A DNA stretch of 64,000 nt, taken from Kribbella italica (GTDB taxonomy: Bacteria > Actinomycetota > Actinomycetes > Propionibacteriales > Kribbellaceae). The notes beneath the pieces are model-generated. The model did not search any database and was not told where the DNA came from. It saw only the letters and a list, made by a program, of their open reading frames with translations. The translations under genes and the position numbers were made by a program. Position 1 is the first letter of the stretch, and every line of letters begins with the position of its first letter. This document shows, piece after piece, positions 56,902-64,000 of this stretch. The DNA is taken from positions 4,774,001 to 4,838,000 of the forward strand of contig NZ_JACHMY010000001.1 in assembly GCF_014205135.1 (NCBI RefSeq), in the 5' to 3' direction.

Positions 56902-59900
56902 CTACTGACCCGCGATGGTGAACTGCGAGCCCGGTTCGATCAGGACGTTGCCGTCCCTGGAGTTGGTGATGGTGGTGTTGGTCAGGGTGGCGTTTCCTCG
57001 GACGCCACCCATCGCCAGGATTCCGGAGCCGTTGTTGGATTTGTCGATGCGGACGTTGGTGATCGCGACGTTCTGCAGGAGCCCGCCGCCGGTCTTGAAC
57101 TGGATGCCGTCGTACGTCGAGTCCAGGATCTCCGTGTCGCGGATGGTGACACCCGGGATCGGGAGGTTCTGCGGGAACAGCGTGATCGCGCCGAACTCCT
57201 GGTCCTCGTTCCAGAACACGCCGCCGCACCGGTACAGCCCGTTGTTGGCGATCAAGGTCTGACCCGAGAACGGCAGCGGGTCGTGGTCGGTCGCCAGCAT
57301 GATGCCGGGGTAGTTCATCGTGTCGTAGATCAGGTTGTTCTCGATCTTGTTGTCGTAGCCGCCGTAGATCGCGATGCCGTTCGCGCGCCACGGCAGCTGG
57401 ATGGTGTTGTTGGTGAACGAGTTGGTGTGACCGATGTCGACCGACGGATCCTTGACGTACTTGTTCGCCCAGACCGCGAGCGCGTCGTCACCCGTGGTGC
57501 GGAACGACGAGTTGAACACCTTGGAGTTGCGGGTGCCGTTGGTGAAGTTGATCCCGTCGGCGTAGGTGTTGCGGATCCGCATCCCGCTGAACTCGACCCC
57601 GTCGCCCGGACCCCACAGCTCCTGGATGTTGTCGTAGTCGCGACCGACCCAGGCCCCGACATTGGCGTGCTCGATCCAGACGTTGGTGACCTTGGTCCCG
57701 ACCCCGAGCCGGCCGTTCAGCCCGAAGCCACCCTCGGCGTTGCCGTCACCACCACGGATCCGGCCCGACCCGAAGATCGCGAGGTCCGAGATCTGCGTGT
57801 TCTTGTCGATGTCGAACCCGAAGTTGCCCTCGTGCGGGTGGTTGATCCCGCCCGCGTTCTGCGGCTCGATCGTCGAGTACAGCTGCGAGTGCCACATCCC
57901 CGCGCCGCGGATCGTGGTGTTGCTGATCCCGACCTGGTTGTACTGACCCCGGTTCAGCGGGTCGTCGGTGAGGATCTTCTTCTCCTGCCGCCACTGGCCG
58001 GCCGGGATCCAGACGCAGGAGATCACGCCGTTCTGGTCGTCGGTGACGGCCCGCTGGATCGCGTCGGCGTCGTCGATCCCGTCGTTCGGCACGGCGCCGT
58101 ACTGCGTGATCGACGTGCAACCCGCCGGCTGGCTCAGCGCCGGAGCGACCTGCTCGAGGTCGATCGTGTCGATGATGTAGAACGACGCGCTGTCGCCGGC
58201 GTCGCGCTGCAGCTTGAACTTCGTCCCGGCCGGGTACGACGTCCCGAGCAGCGCGCTCGACTCGTCGAAGAGGCGACGTGCGTCGCCACCCGGTGTGTTC
58301 GTGAGTCCCTCGGGCTGGTCGGTGGTGCCGTACAGCCAGCTGTGCCGCGACGACAGTGTCAACTTGCGGCTGAACGTGCCGTTCACGTACAGGCTGATCG
58401 TTGCCTCCAGCCCCTGTCCGTTGGCGGAGTCGGGGATCGAGTTGCGGACCACGATCGAGTTCGACGGGTTGGTCGAGGTGAACTCGACGAACTGGCCCTG
58501 GGTGGTCAGCCGCACCGAGCTCCGCCCCGACGACTCGGTCGCGAAGTTGGTGTGGCCGAAGGTGCGCAGCGGGTCGGTGACGAGCAGCTGACCGGTGTAG
58601 TTCGCCGCTTCCGCCTCGTACGACGTGTACGGTACGGCGGCGCCGCGGCCGACCACGATCGCCCGGGCGAACGCGTTGTTCGTCTCGTTGGTCTCGGCAA
58701 CGACTCCCGTCGCGTCGGCCGTGGCCGTGATGGTCGCGCCGCCGTTGGTGGCCGTCCACGTCCCGCTGATCGCAACGTTGCTGGTGGCACCAGCCGCAAC
58801 CGTGCCAGTGGTGCCGTTGAGCGTCGTACCGCCGACGACCACGCGGGTCACCGAAGCGGCGGACGCCGAGGTGCCCCGGTTGTTGACGGCAACGGTGAAG
58901 CTGACCGCCTGACCGACCGCCGGGTTGGCCGGGTTGGTCGTGACGCCGGTGACCAGGAGGTCCGGGCCGGGCGCCTGCGCAATCACCAGTTGCGTCGGGG
59001 CCGTGAAGGCGTTGTTGTCGTTGTTCTGCTCGACGACCGTGTTGGTCGGGTCGACGACCGCGCCGACGGCGTACGAGCCCTGTGCCCGGGTGCCGGCGTT
59101 GAAGGTGACCGTGGTCGAGGCACCGGCGGCGAGTGCACCGACCGGGGAGCTGCCGATGACGGTGCCGCCGAGGGTGAAGTTGACCGTGGTCGCGGGGGCC
59201 GCGGCCGAGCCGGTGTTCTGCACGGTGCCGGACAGCGTGATCGGGCTGGTCTCACTCGGTGCGGCCGGCGTCCAGGACAGGGCGTTGACGACGAGGTCCG
59301 GGTTCGGCGCCGCCGTACCGATCACCTGGAGCTCGGCGACCTGACCGCCGGGTGCGCCGGTGTTACTGAAGAACTGCAGCCGCAGGTCGGCGATCCGGCC
59401 GCTGACCGGGATCTCGACGGTGTTCTGCGCGGACGGGTTGAAGACGTGGTTCGCGCGGCCGGACAGCGTGGTGAAGGCGGTCGCGTTCTGCTCGCGGCCG
59501 AGCACCTCGAAGTTCTGGGTGCGGGCGCCCCAGGCCTGGTCCGGGTTGAGCTTGACGACGACCGAGCTGACGTCGGCGTTCGAGCCGAGCTTGACGGTCA
59601 GCGTGGCCGGGAGGCCGTTCGACTCCCAGTACGTCGCCAGGTTGTTGTCGTTGGCGTTCGCGGCGACGAAGGTGTGGATCGTGGAGGACGCCTCGATCGG
59701 CTTGCCGGTGGCGAGGTTCGCGCCGCCGCCCTGGCCGGCCCGGCGGACCCGGTTGCTGTCGGCGGACTCGTTGCCTGCGGCATCTTTCGCGCGGACGGCG
59801 TACTCGACCGTCGCGGAGGCCGGCTGGTTGTCGGTGTAGGTGAGGACGTTGCCCGCGACCGTGGTGACCGCGGTGTTGTTGCGGTAGACGACGTACCCGG

Positions 59901-60555
59901 TGACGCCGACGTTGTCGGTCGCTGCCGACCAGGCGAGCCGGATCTGGCCGCTCGCGGGCTCGGTCAGGGCGAGGTTGCCGGGCGCGGTCGGCGCCTGGGT
60001 GTCACCGCCGGTGTCCGGGCCGTGCACCTCGAACTCGGACAGCTGACCGGCGGGCCAGCCGGTGTTCGCGGTGATGTTCAGCCGGACGTACCGGACGCTG
60101 GTCGCCGGGAAGGTGATCGTCACGGTGTTCGCGTTGGCCGGCGTGAAGTTGTGGCCGGTACTGGTGACGATGTCGCTGTACGCCGTGCCGTTGGTGCTGC
60201 CCTGGACGGACAGCGTCTGGGTGCGCGCACCCCAGGACGCCGGGAGCTTCAGCACGACCCGGTCGACGCTCTTGGTCGCACCCAGATCGGCCCGCAGCCA
60301 CTGCGGGAACTGGCTGTTGTTGCTCTCCCAGTACGAGTTCTGGTTGCCGTCGCCGGTGTTGCTCGCCGGGTACTCCCCCAGCTGGCTGCTCGCGGACAGG
60401 GTCTTCGGGAGCACAGCCGCGGGGGCAGCGGCTGCGGTCGGGGCGGTCTGGGCTGTGACGGTCGCGGAGGCGATGACCGGTGTGGCACCGGCGAGGATCA
60501 GGGCTGCGGAGAGCAGACCACTGATCAGCCGCCTGCGGGGCTGGCTCCGTTTCAT
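56902..60555 (-). CDS. Large secreted multi-domain beta-helix glycoside hydrolase (GH87-like)
   Basis: 1,217 residues. Signal peptide (1-about 35); discoidin domain (about 50-180, YPASNTGDGNQNSYWESNN); FN3 (about 190-270); second discoidin (about 280-410); two CARDB domains (about 415-635); CBM6/35-like (YTSYEAEAANYTG); then a right-handed beta-helix (about 800-1217). The latter has YADGINFTNGTRNSKVFNSSF and TTGDDALAVWA, the D...DD arrangement of GH87 alpha-1,3-glucanase/mycodextranase. It likely degrades fungal cell-wall glucan or dextran. The substrate is inferred. Confidence 0.82.
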   Translation of the reverse strand: MKRSQPRRRLISGLLSAALILAGATPVIASATVTAQTAPTAAAAPAAVLPKTLSASSQLGEYPASNTGDGNQNSYWESNNSQFPQWLRADLGATKSVDRVVLKLPASWGARTQTLSVQGSTNGTAYSDIVTSTGHNFTPANANTVTITFPATSVRYVRLNITANTGWPAGQLSEFEVHGPDTGGDTQAPTAPGNLALTEPASGQIRLAWSAATDNVGVTGYVVYRNNTAVTTVAGNVLTYTDNQPASATVEYAVRAKDAAGNESADSNRVRRAGQGGGANLATGKPIEASSTIHTFVAANANDNNLATYWESNGLPATLTVKLGSNADVSSVVVKLNPDQAWGARTQNFEVLGREQNATAFTTLSGRANHVFNPSAQNTVEIPVSGRIADLRLQFFSNTGAPGGQVAELQVIGTAAPNPDLVVNALSWTPAAPSETSPITLSGTVQNTGSAAAPATTVNFTLGGTVIGSSPVGALAAGASTTVTFNAGTRAQGSYAVGAVVDPTNTVVEQNNDNNAFTAPTQLVIAQAPGPDLLVTGVTTNPANPAVGQAVSFTVAVNNRGTSASAASVTRVVVGGTTLNGTTGTVAAGATSNVAISGTWTATNGGATITATADATGVVAETNETNNAFARAIVVGRGAAVPYTSYEAEAANYTGQLLVTDPLRTFGHTNFATESSGRSSVRLTTQGQFVEFTSTNPSNSIVVRNSIPDSANGQGLEATISLYVNGTFSRKLTLSSRHSWLYGTTDQPEGLTNTPGGDARRLFDESSALLGTSYPAGTKFKLQRDAGDSASFYIIDTIDLEQVAPALSQPAGCTSITQYGAVPNDGIDDADAIQRAVTDDQNGVISCVWIPAGQWRQEKKILTDDPLNRGQYNQVGISNTTIRGAGMWHSQLYSTIEPQNAGGINHPHEGNFGFDIDKNTQISDLAIFGSGRIRGGDGNAEGGFGLNGRLGVGTKVTNVWIEHANVGAWVGRDYDNIQELWGPGDGVEFSGMRIRNTYADGINFTNGTRNSKVFNSSFRTTGDDALAVWANKYVKDPSVDIGHTNSFTNNTIQLPWRANGIAIYGGYDNKIENNLIYDTMNYPGIMLATDHDPLPFSGQTLIANNGLYRCGGVFWNEDQEFGAITLFPQNLPIPGVTIRDTEILDSTYDGIQFKTGGGLLQNVAITNVRIDKSNNGSGILAMGGVRGNATLTNTTITNSRDGNVLIEPGSQFTIAGQ

Positions 60556-60663
60556 GGACGTCCTCAGGTCTGGGCGGGGAACTGCAGTCTGAGCTACGTA
60601 ACTTGCGCTGTGTTGCTAGTTTCTTGCGCCGTAGGTAGCCAAAGTTTGCAGGCGAGGCAGCCG

Positions 60664-60727
60664 TTCGTCAACGGTTCGTCGCTCGCTGGTGCAAGTGGTG
60701 CAGCTTTCGTCAACGGTTCGTCGCTCG
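60664..60727. repeat. Direct repeat of 22 bp upstream of the glycosidase gene
   Basis: TTCGTCAACGGTTCGTCGCTCG occurs at 60664-60685 and 60706-60727 (period 42). It lies in the 277-base gap between the glycosidase gene start and the methyltransferase gene end. CTTGCGC is also repeated near 60602 and 60625. A regulatory role is possible. Confidence 0.55.
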
Positions 60728-60832
60728 ACGGTGCAGGTGGGGAGTGCCAGGGAAGGAAAGCCGCGACTGGGGTGGCGGAGGGGGATTGGTGATGTGCGCC
60801 TGACGGGGCGACTATTTGAAGGGGTGCACCAG

Positions 60833-61660
60833 TTACTTGCGGGCGAGGACTGCCATGACCAGGCGGGTGACGCCTGTGGGCTTGGCGGACTGGTCTCCGG
60901 TTGGGCAGGAGTCCGCGATCGTGGTCAGGCCCGGCGGCAGCAGCTCCAAGCCCTCGAGCAGCTCGGCGACCTCGGCCGGCGTGCGGAAGGCGCTCGGCTG
61001 GACTGCCGGCCGTAGCGCGTCCTCGACGGCCGCCGAGAACTCCGCGAGCCGGCTGCCGTCGCGGGGGTTGATCGGATGGGTCATCGCGAGGTAGGAGCCC
61101 GGCGCCATCGCCGACAGGTAGCCGTCGACCGCGTGCCGGGCGCGCTCCTGGCCGGGGACGTGGTGCAGCACCAGGCCCTGGAGTACGCCGACCGGCCGGC
61201 TCAGGTCGAGGACCTTCGCGACCACCGGGTCGGCCAGTACGGCGGCCGGGTCGGTCAGGTCGGCGTCGACGAAGTGGACCGTGCGCTCGTCGGCCAGCAG
61301 GGCGAGGCCGTGGATGGCGACGGTCGGGTCGTTGTCGACGTACACCACGGTCGCGCGCGGGTTCAGCCGCTGGACGATCTCGTGGGTGTTGTCCGTGGTC
61401 GGCAGGCCGCAGCCGAGATCGAGGAACTGGTCGACGCCGCCGTCGCGGACCATCGTCTCGATCATCCGGGCCAGCCAGCGGCGGTTCTCGCGGACCAGGT
61501 TCGGGATCTCGGGGGCGACCTTGAGCAGCTCGGCGTGCAGCTGCCGGTCGACCTCGAAGCTGTTCTTGCCGCCGAGCAGCAGGTCGTACACGCGGGCCGC
61601 GTTCGGGCGGCTGGTGTCCACATCCGGCAGGAAGGAGCGCCCGCTGCCGTCTGCCGCCAC
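60833..61660 (-). CDS. SAM-dependent methyltransferase (DUF574/Methyltransf_19)
   Basis: 275 residues. NAARVYDLLLGGKNSFEVDR at the start and FLDLGCGLPTTDNTHEIV (SAM-binding, near residue 80), then VVYVDNDPTVAIHG and LQGLVLHHVPGQE, TRLVMAVLARK at the end, are those of this actinobacteria-specific family. Substrate unknown; many members are abundant in actinomycete genomes. Confidence 0.93.
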   Translation of the reverse strand: MAADGSGRSFLPDVDTSRPNAARVYDLLLGGKNSFEVDRQLHAELLKVAPEIPNLVRENRRWLARMIETMVRDGGVDQFLDLGCGLPTTDNTHEIVQRLNPRATVVYVDNDPTVAIHGLALLADERTVHFVDADLTDPAAVLADPVVAKVLDLSRPVGVLQGLVLHHVPGQERARHAVDGYLSAMAPGSYLAMTHPINPRDGSRLAEFSAAVEDALRPAVQPSAFRTPAEVAELLEGLELLPPGLTTIADSCPTGDQSAKPTGVTRLVMAVLARK

Positions 61661-61805
61661 TCGCGTTCACCCCACCGCGCCGAAGGATCCGAAAACCCGG
61701 ATTGTCGCGAGGCTATCGCAGGTCGGCGGTTGCCTTCATCCTCCTGTCCTGCGGAACTACGAGACGTGATCGTTCCGGTGCACAGAAATCGCTGGGCGTT
61801 CCGAC

Positions 61806-61819
61806 GGCAAGCGCTTGCC
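61806..61819. promoter_or_regulatory. LacI-type operator palindrome
   Basis: GGCAAGCGCTTGCC, a perfect 14-bp palindrome with the central CG of LacI/GalR-family operators. It lies 87 bases upstream of the lyase gene start, in the divergent 246-base region. Confidence 0.65.
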
Positions 61820-61906
61820 AGGCGTCCGCCGGGACCTCAGACTGAGCGCCACCCGGCGCCGTGGGACACGGTTCCGGCACCGCCCCGACGTACCGGAGGA
61901 CCGCCC

Positions 61907-63334
61907 ATGCACCGCCGTACCTTCCTGACCTCGACCGCCGCGCTGGCCGTCGCGGGCCTGACCACCACCCCGGCCCACAGCTCGACCACCACCCGCGCCC
62001 GCGCGACCCGGGCCCGCACGCTCGACGAGCTCCGCAGCCAGATCGCCTCTGCCGGCCCGGGCGCGTTCATCACGCTCGCCGACGGCACGTACGACGTACC
62101 GGCCGATCGCCCGCTCGCCGTCAACGGCCGGCGCGGTACGGCGGACGCGCCGATCACCATCGCGGCCGAGCACCGCGGCAAGGCGGTGCTGACCGGCCAG
62201 CGCGGCTTCACCATCGCCGACTCGTCGTACGTGACCGTGAACGGGTTCGTCTTCAGGCAGCGCGCGACGCTGGAGCTGCCGCTCAGCTGCCACCACCTGC
62301 GGCTCACCCGCAACGACGTCCGGCTGACCGACTCGGACGGGCTGAACTGGCTGCTCGTCAAGGCCGACCACACCAAGCTCGACCGGAACCACTTCCACGG
62401 CAAGGCGACGCTCGGCGTGTTCGTCGGCGTCGAGGGCCCGGGCGGTGACGGGATGGCCCGCGGGCTGCACATCCTGCGCAACTACTTCTCCGACCACACC
62501 TTCACCGGCGACAACGGCGGCGAGCCGATCCGGCTCGGCCTCAGCGGCCGGTCGCTGGCCGACGCGGGCGCGCTGATCGAGCAGAACCTGTTCGAGCGCG
62601 CGAACGGCGACCCGGAGGCGATCTCGGTCAAGTCCAGCGGGAACACGATCCGCGACAACACCATTCGCAACAGCCTCGGCGGGATCGTGCTCCGGCACGG
62701 CAATCGGACCCGGGTGGAAGGCAACTTCATCCTTGCCGGAAGCAACGGTATCCGGGTCTACGGCAACGACCACCTGATCGTGAACAACTACGTCGAGCGG
62801 GTGGCCGGCGCCGGGATCGTGCTGGGCAGCGGCTCGGTCCGCGACCATCTGGCCTCGGACTCGCCGGAGAGCCGCCGCGGCAACGACGCACCGGACCGGG
62901 TGACGATCGCGCTGAACACTGTGCTGTCGTCCGGCTCGGCGATCAGCGGCGAGAGCCAGCGGACCCTGCCGCCGCTGGGCTGCACGATCTCGGACAACCT
63001 CCTGGTGGGCGACTCCGGGGACCTCGTCGCGATGCCGTACCAGCAGGGCATCACCTGGTCGGGCAACCTGCTCTGGGGCGCGGCGGGCAACGGCAACATT
63101 CCGTCGGGCGGCTATCGCCGGGTCGATCCCCGGCTGACGACCTCCGGCGTACGGCGGCTGACCGCGGGCAGTCCGGCGATCAACGCGGCCAGCCGTTCCT
63201 ACCCGTCGGTGAACCGCGACCTCGATGGTCACCCGCGCTCCGGCAAGGCCGACGTCGGCGCCGACGAGTACAGCACCGCCGTACCGCTCAACCGTCCGCT
63301 CACGCCGGCCGATGTGGGCCCGTCCGCGCCCTGA
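61907..63334 (+). CDS. Secreted PL6-like polysaccharide lyase (chondroitinase B/alginate lyase type)
   Basis: 475 residues from ATG 61907 (GGAGG upstream). Tat-like or Sec signal (MHRRTFLTSTAALAVAGL). Parallel beta-helix with PL6 features: GAFITLADGTYDVP, GEPIRLGLSGRS, ANGDPEAISVKSSGNTIRDNT (catalytic Lys and Arg region), LRHGNRTRVEGNFIL, GIRVYGNDHLIVNNYV. Cleaves uronate-containing polysaccharides by elimination. The LacI operator upstream suggests sugar control. Confidence 0.88.
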   Translation: MHRRTFLTSTAALAVAGLTTTPAHSSTTTRARATRARTLDELRSQIASAGPGAFITLADGTYDVPADRPLAVNGRRGTADAPITIAAEHRGKAVLTGQRGFTIADSSYVTVNGFVFRQRATLELPLSCHHLRLTRNDVRLTDSDGLNWLLVKADHTKLDRNHFHGKATLGVFVGVEGPGGDGMARGLHILRNYFSDHTFTGDNGGEPIRLGLSGRSLADAGALIEQNLFERANGDPEAISVKSSGNTIRDNTIRNSLGGIVLRHGNRTRVEGNFILAGSNGIRVYGNDHLIVNNYVERVAGAGIVLGSGSVRDHLASDSPESRRGNDAPDRVTIALNTVLSSGSAISGESQRTLPPLGCTISDNLLVGDSGDLVAMPYQQGITWSGNLLWGAAGNGNIPSGGYRRVDPRLTTSGVRRLTAGSPAINAASRSYPSVNRDLDGHPRSGKADVGADEYSTAVPLNRPLTPADVGPSAP

Positions 63335-63397
63335 CCGATGAGTTCTTCCGGGTTGTCTCGTCTCAACTACAGACAACGGCAACCCGGAAGGAACCCC

Positions 63398-63931
63398 ATG
63401 GCCAAGACCCTCTACTCCGTCTCCATGTCGCTCGACGGCTACATCGCCGGCCCCGGCGGCGACATGTCCTGGCTCACCGACCACCTGGGCCCGAACCCGC
63501 TGGTCGGTGAGCTGCTCGGCGACATCGGCGCCCTGCTGGTCGGCGCGACGACGTACGGCGGCGACGATCCGCACAAGGACGACGAGGGCGCCGGCAAGGC
63601 ATTCGGCGGCGGCTGGGACGGACCGCAGTACGTCGTCACGCACCACCCGGGCCGCGACAGCGACAACCTGTTCTTCGTCCCCGACGTCGCCACCGGTCTC
63701 GACGCCGCCGAGGCCGCCGCCGGCGACAAGTACGTCAACATCATGGGCGCCGACATCGCCCGCCAGGTCCTCGAAGCCGGCCGCCTCGACGAGATCCTCA
63801 CCATCGTCGTGCCGGTCCTCCTCGGCGACGGCACTCCCCTCTTCCGCGGCCGGACGGTCCAACTCGAACGCATCCACCACAGCGCCGTACCGCAGGCGAA
63901 CAACCTCTGGTTCAAGGTCAGTAGTCGCTAG
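63398..63931 (+). CDS. Dihydrofolate reductase-like (RibD C-terminal) protein
   Basis: 177 residues from ATG 63398 (GGAAGGAA upstream). MAKTLYSVSMSLDGYIAGPGG, MSWLTDH, LLVGATTYGG, VNIMGADIARQVLEAGRLDEI and IVVPVLLGDGTPLFRG are typical of the RibD-C/DHFR-like family; NADPH-dependent reductase of unknown substrate. Its last 14 bases overlap the gene entering from the right. Confidence 0.9.
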   Translation: MAKTLYSVSMSLDGYIAGPGGDMSWLTDHLGPNPLVGELLGDIGALLVGATTYGGDDPHKDDEGAGKAFGGGWDGPQYVVTHHPGRDSDNLFFVPDVATGLDAAEAAAGDKYVNIMGADIARQVLEAGRLDEILTIVVPVLLGDGTPLFRGRTVQLERIHHSAVPQANNLWFKVSSR

Positions 63932-64000
63932 CCGCCGAGAACATCACCGGGCGGACATCGACGCCGGCGCCGTCCTGCGTGGCCTCGGGCAGCAACTGCG
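63918..64000 (-). CDS. C-terminal end of a gene entering from the right (partial)
   Basis: The leftward frame reads QLLPEATQDGAGVDVRPVMF, then SAASDY and stop at 63918. Composition and the overlap with the convergent gene are plausible for a real C-terminus, but 26 codons do not allow identification. Confidence 0.5.
   Translation of the reverse strand, partial: QLLPEATQDGAGVDVRPVMFSAASDY

Noticed and set aside
56872..60792. Long rightward open frame (about 1,300 codons) opposite the glycosidase gene
   Set aside because: Composition is Arg/Val/Gly/Asp-rich without domains; it mirrors the leftward gene, which has a signal peptide and recognisable domains throughout.

Overview
The window is high-GC DNA with dense, mostly short-gapped genes, frequent GTG/TTG starts and GTGA/ATGA start-stop overlaps. 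With the gene content (SigE-type ECF sigma factor, GAF-ANTAR regulator, MscL, PadR, Pro/Thr-tailed Ser/Thr kinase, SAM methyltransferases, secreted polysaccharide-active enzymes) this points to a soil actinomycete; a Kribbella/Nocardioidales-type chromosome is my inference, not proven.

Layout. (1) 1-12,000: core-like genes: a GT-C-like membrane protein cut by the left edge, FmdB-like Zn ribbon, SAF-domain protein, MscL, a C-rich repeat tract with a duplicated 3' end of a GNAT gene, a small-protein/hydrolase/GNAT operon, a lipoprotein, a TAP-like hydrolase, an ECF sigma factor joined to a META-domain protein through two micro-ORFs, a secreted S1 protease and an Imm5-like protein. (2) 12,047-30,616: an 18.6-kb mini-prophage in tRNA-Arg(CCT), bounded by 47-bp identical attL/attR. 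It has integrase at one end, an excisionase-like HTH, TOPRIM and RecA-like ATPase at the other, and between them an HNH-terminase fusion, portal, protease-capsid fusion, head-tail genes, a frameshifted tail chaperone, tape measure and tail tip; no recognisable repressor or endolysin. (3) 30,650-40,006: esterase, a tandem-Phd antitoxin/RelE-like toxin pair, two overlapping PAP2 phosphatases, a PhyH dioxygenase divergent from a Ser/Thr kinase, a secreted repeat peptide, a nucleotidyltransferase-like protein, YchJ and an MT0933-like repeat protein. (4) 40,117-47,405: a compact four-gene operon (membrane protein, ECF sigma factor, unknown 259-residue protein, and a roughly 1,726-residue protein with a Lon-like protease domain followed by a degenerate P-loop NTPase and a long helical region). 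This is the best candidate for an undescribed system; it recalls, without being homologous in layout to, the Lon-type protease/anti-sigma/sigma relay of CalpL-CalpT-CalpS. (5) 47,695-50,201: an IS481 element with 20-bp inverted repeats and a 6-bp target duplication, itself split by an IS110-type element whose 5' noncoding region contains segments matching both its target and its own ends, as expected of a bridge RNA. (6) 50,202-64,000: PadR/DUF1707 pair, a foldback MITE-like hairpin, LmeA-like protein, quinone reductase, DJ-1/AraC regulator, GAF-ANTAR regulator, a large secreted beta-helix glycosidase, a methyltransferase, a PL6-like lyase with a LacI-type operator, a RibD-like reductase and the end of one more gene.

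How genes work together. The prophage genes form one leftward transcription unit from an HTH gene at about 30,150 to the holin-like gene at 14,167, with many 1-8 base overlaps. The four-gene island operon is likewise fully overlapping, so its products are probably made in fixed ratio. The sigma/META pair and the antitoxin/toxin pair are translationally coupled. Domain calls were made by eye from motifs; no database search was run.
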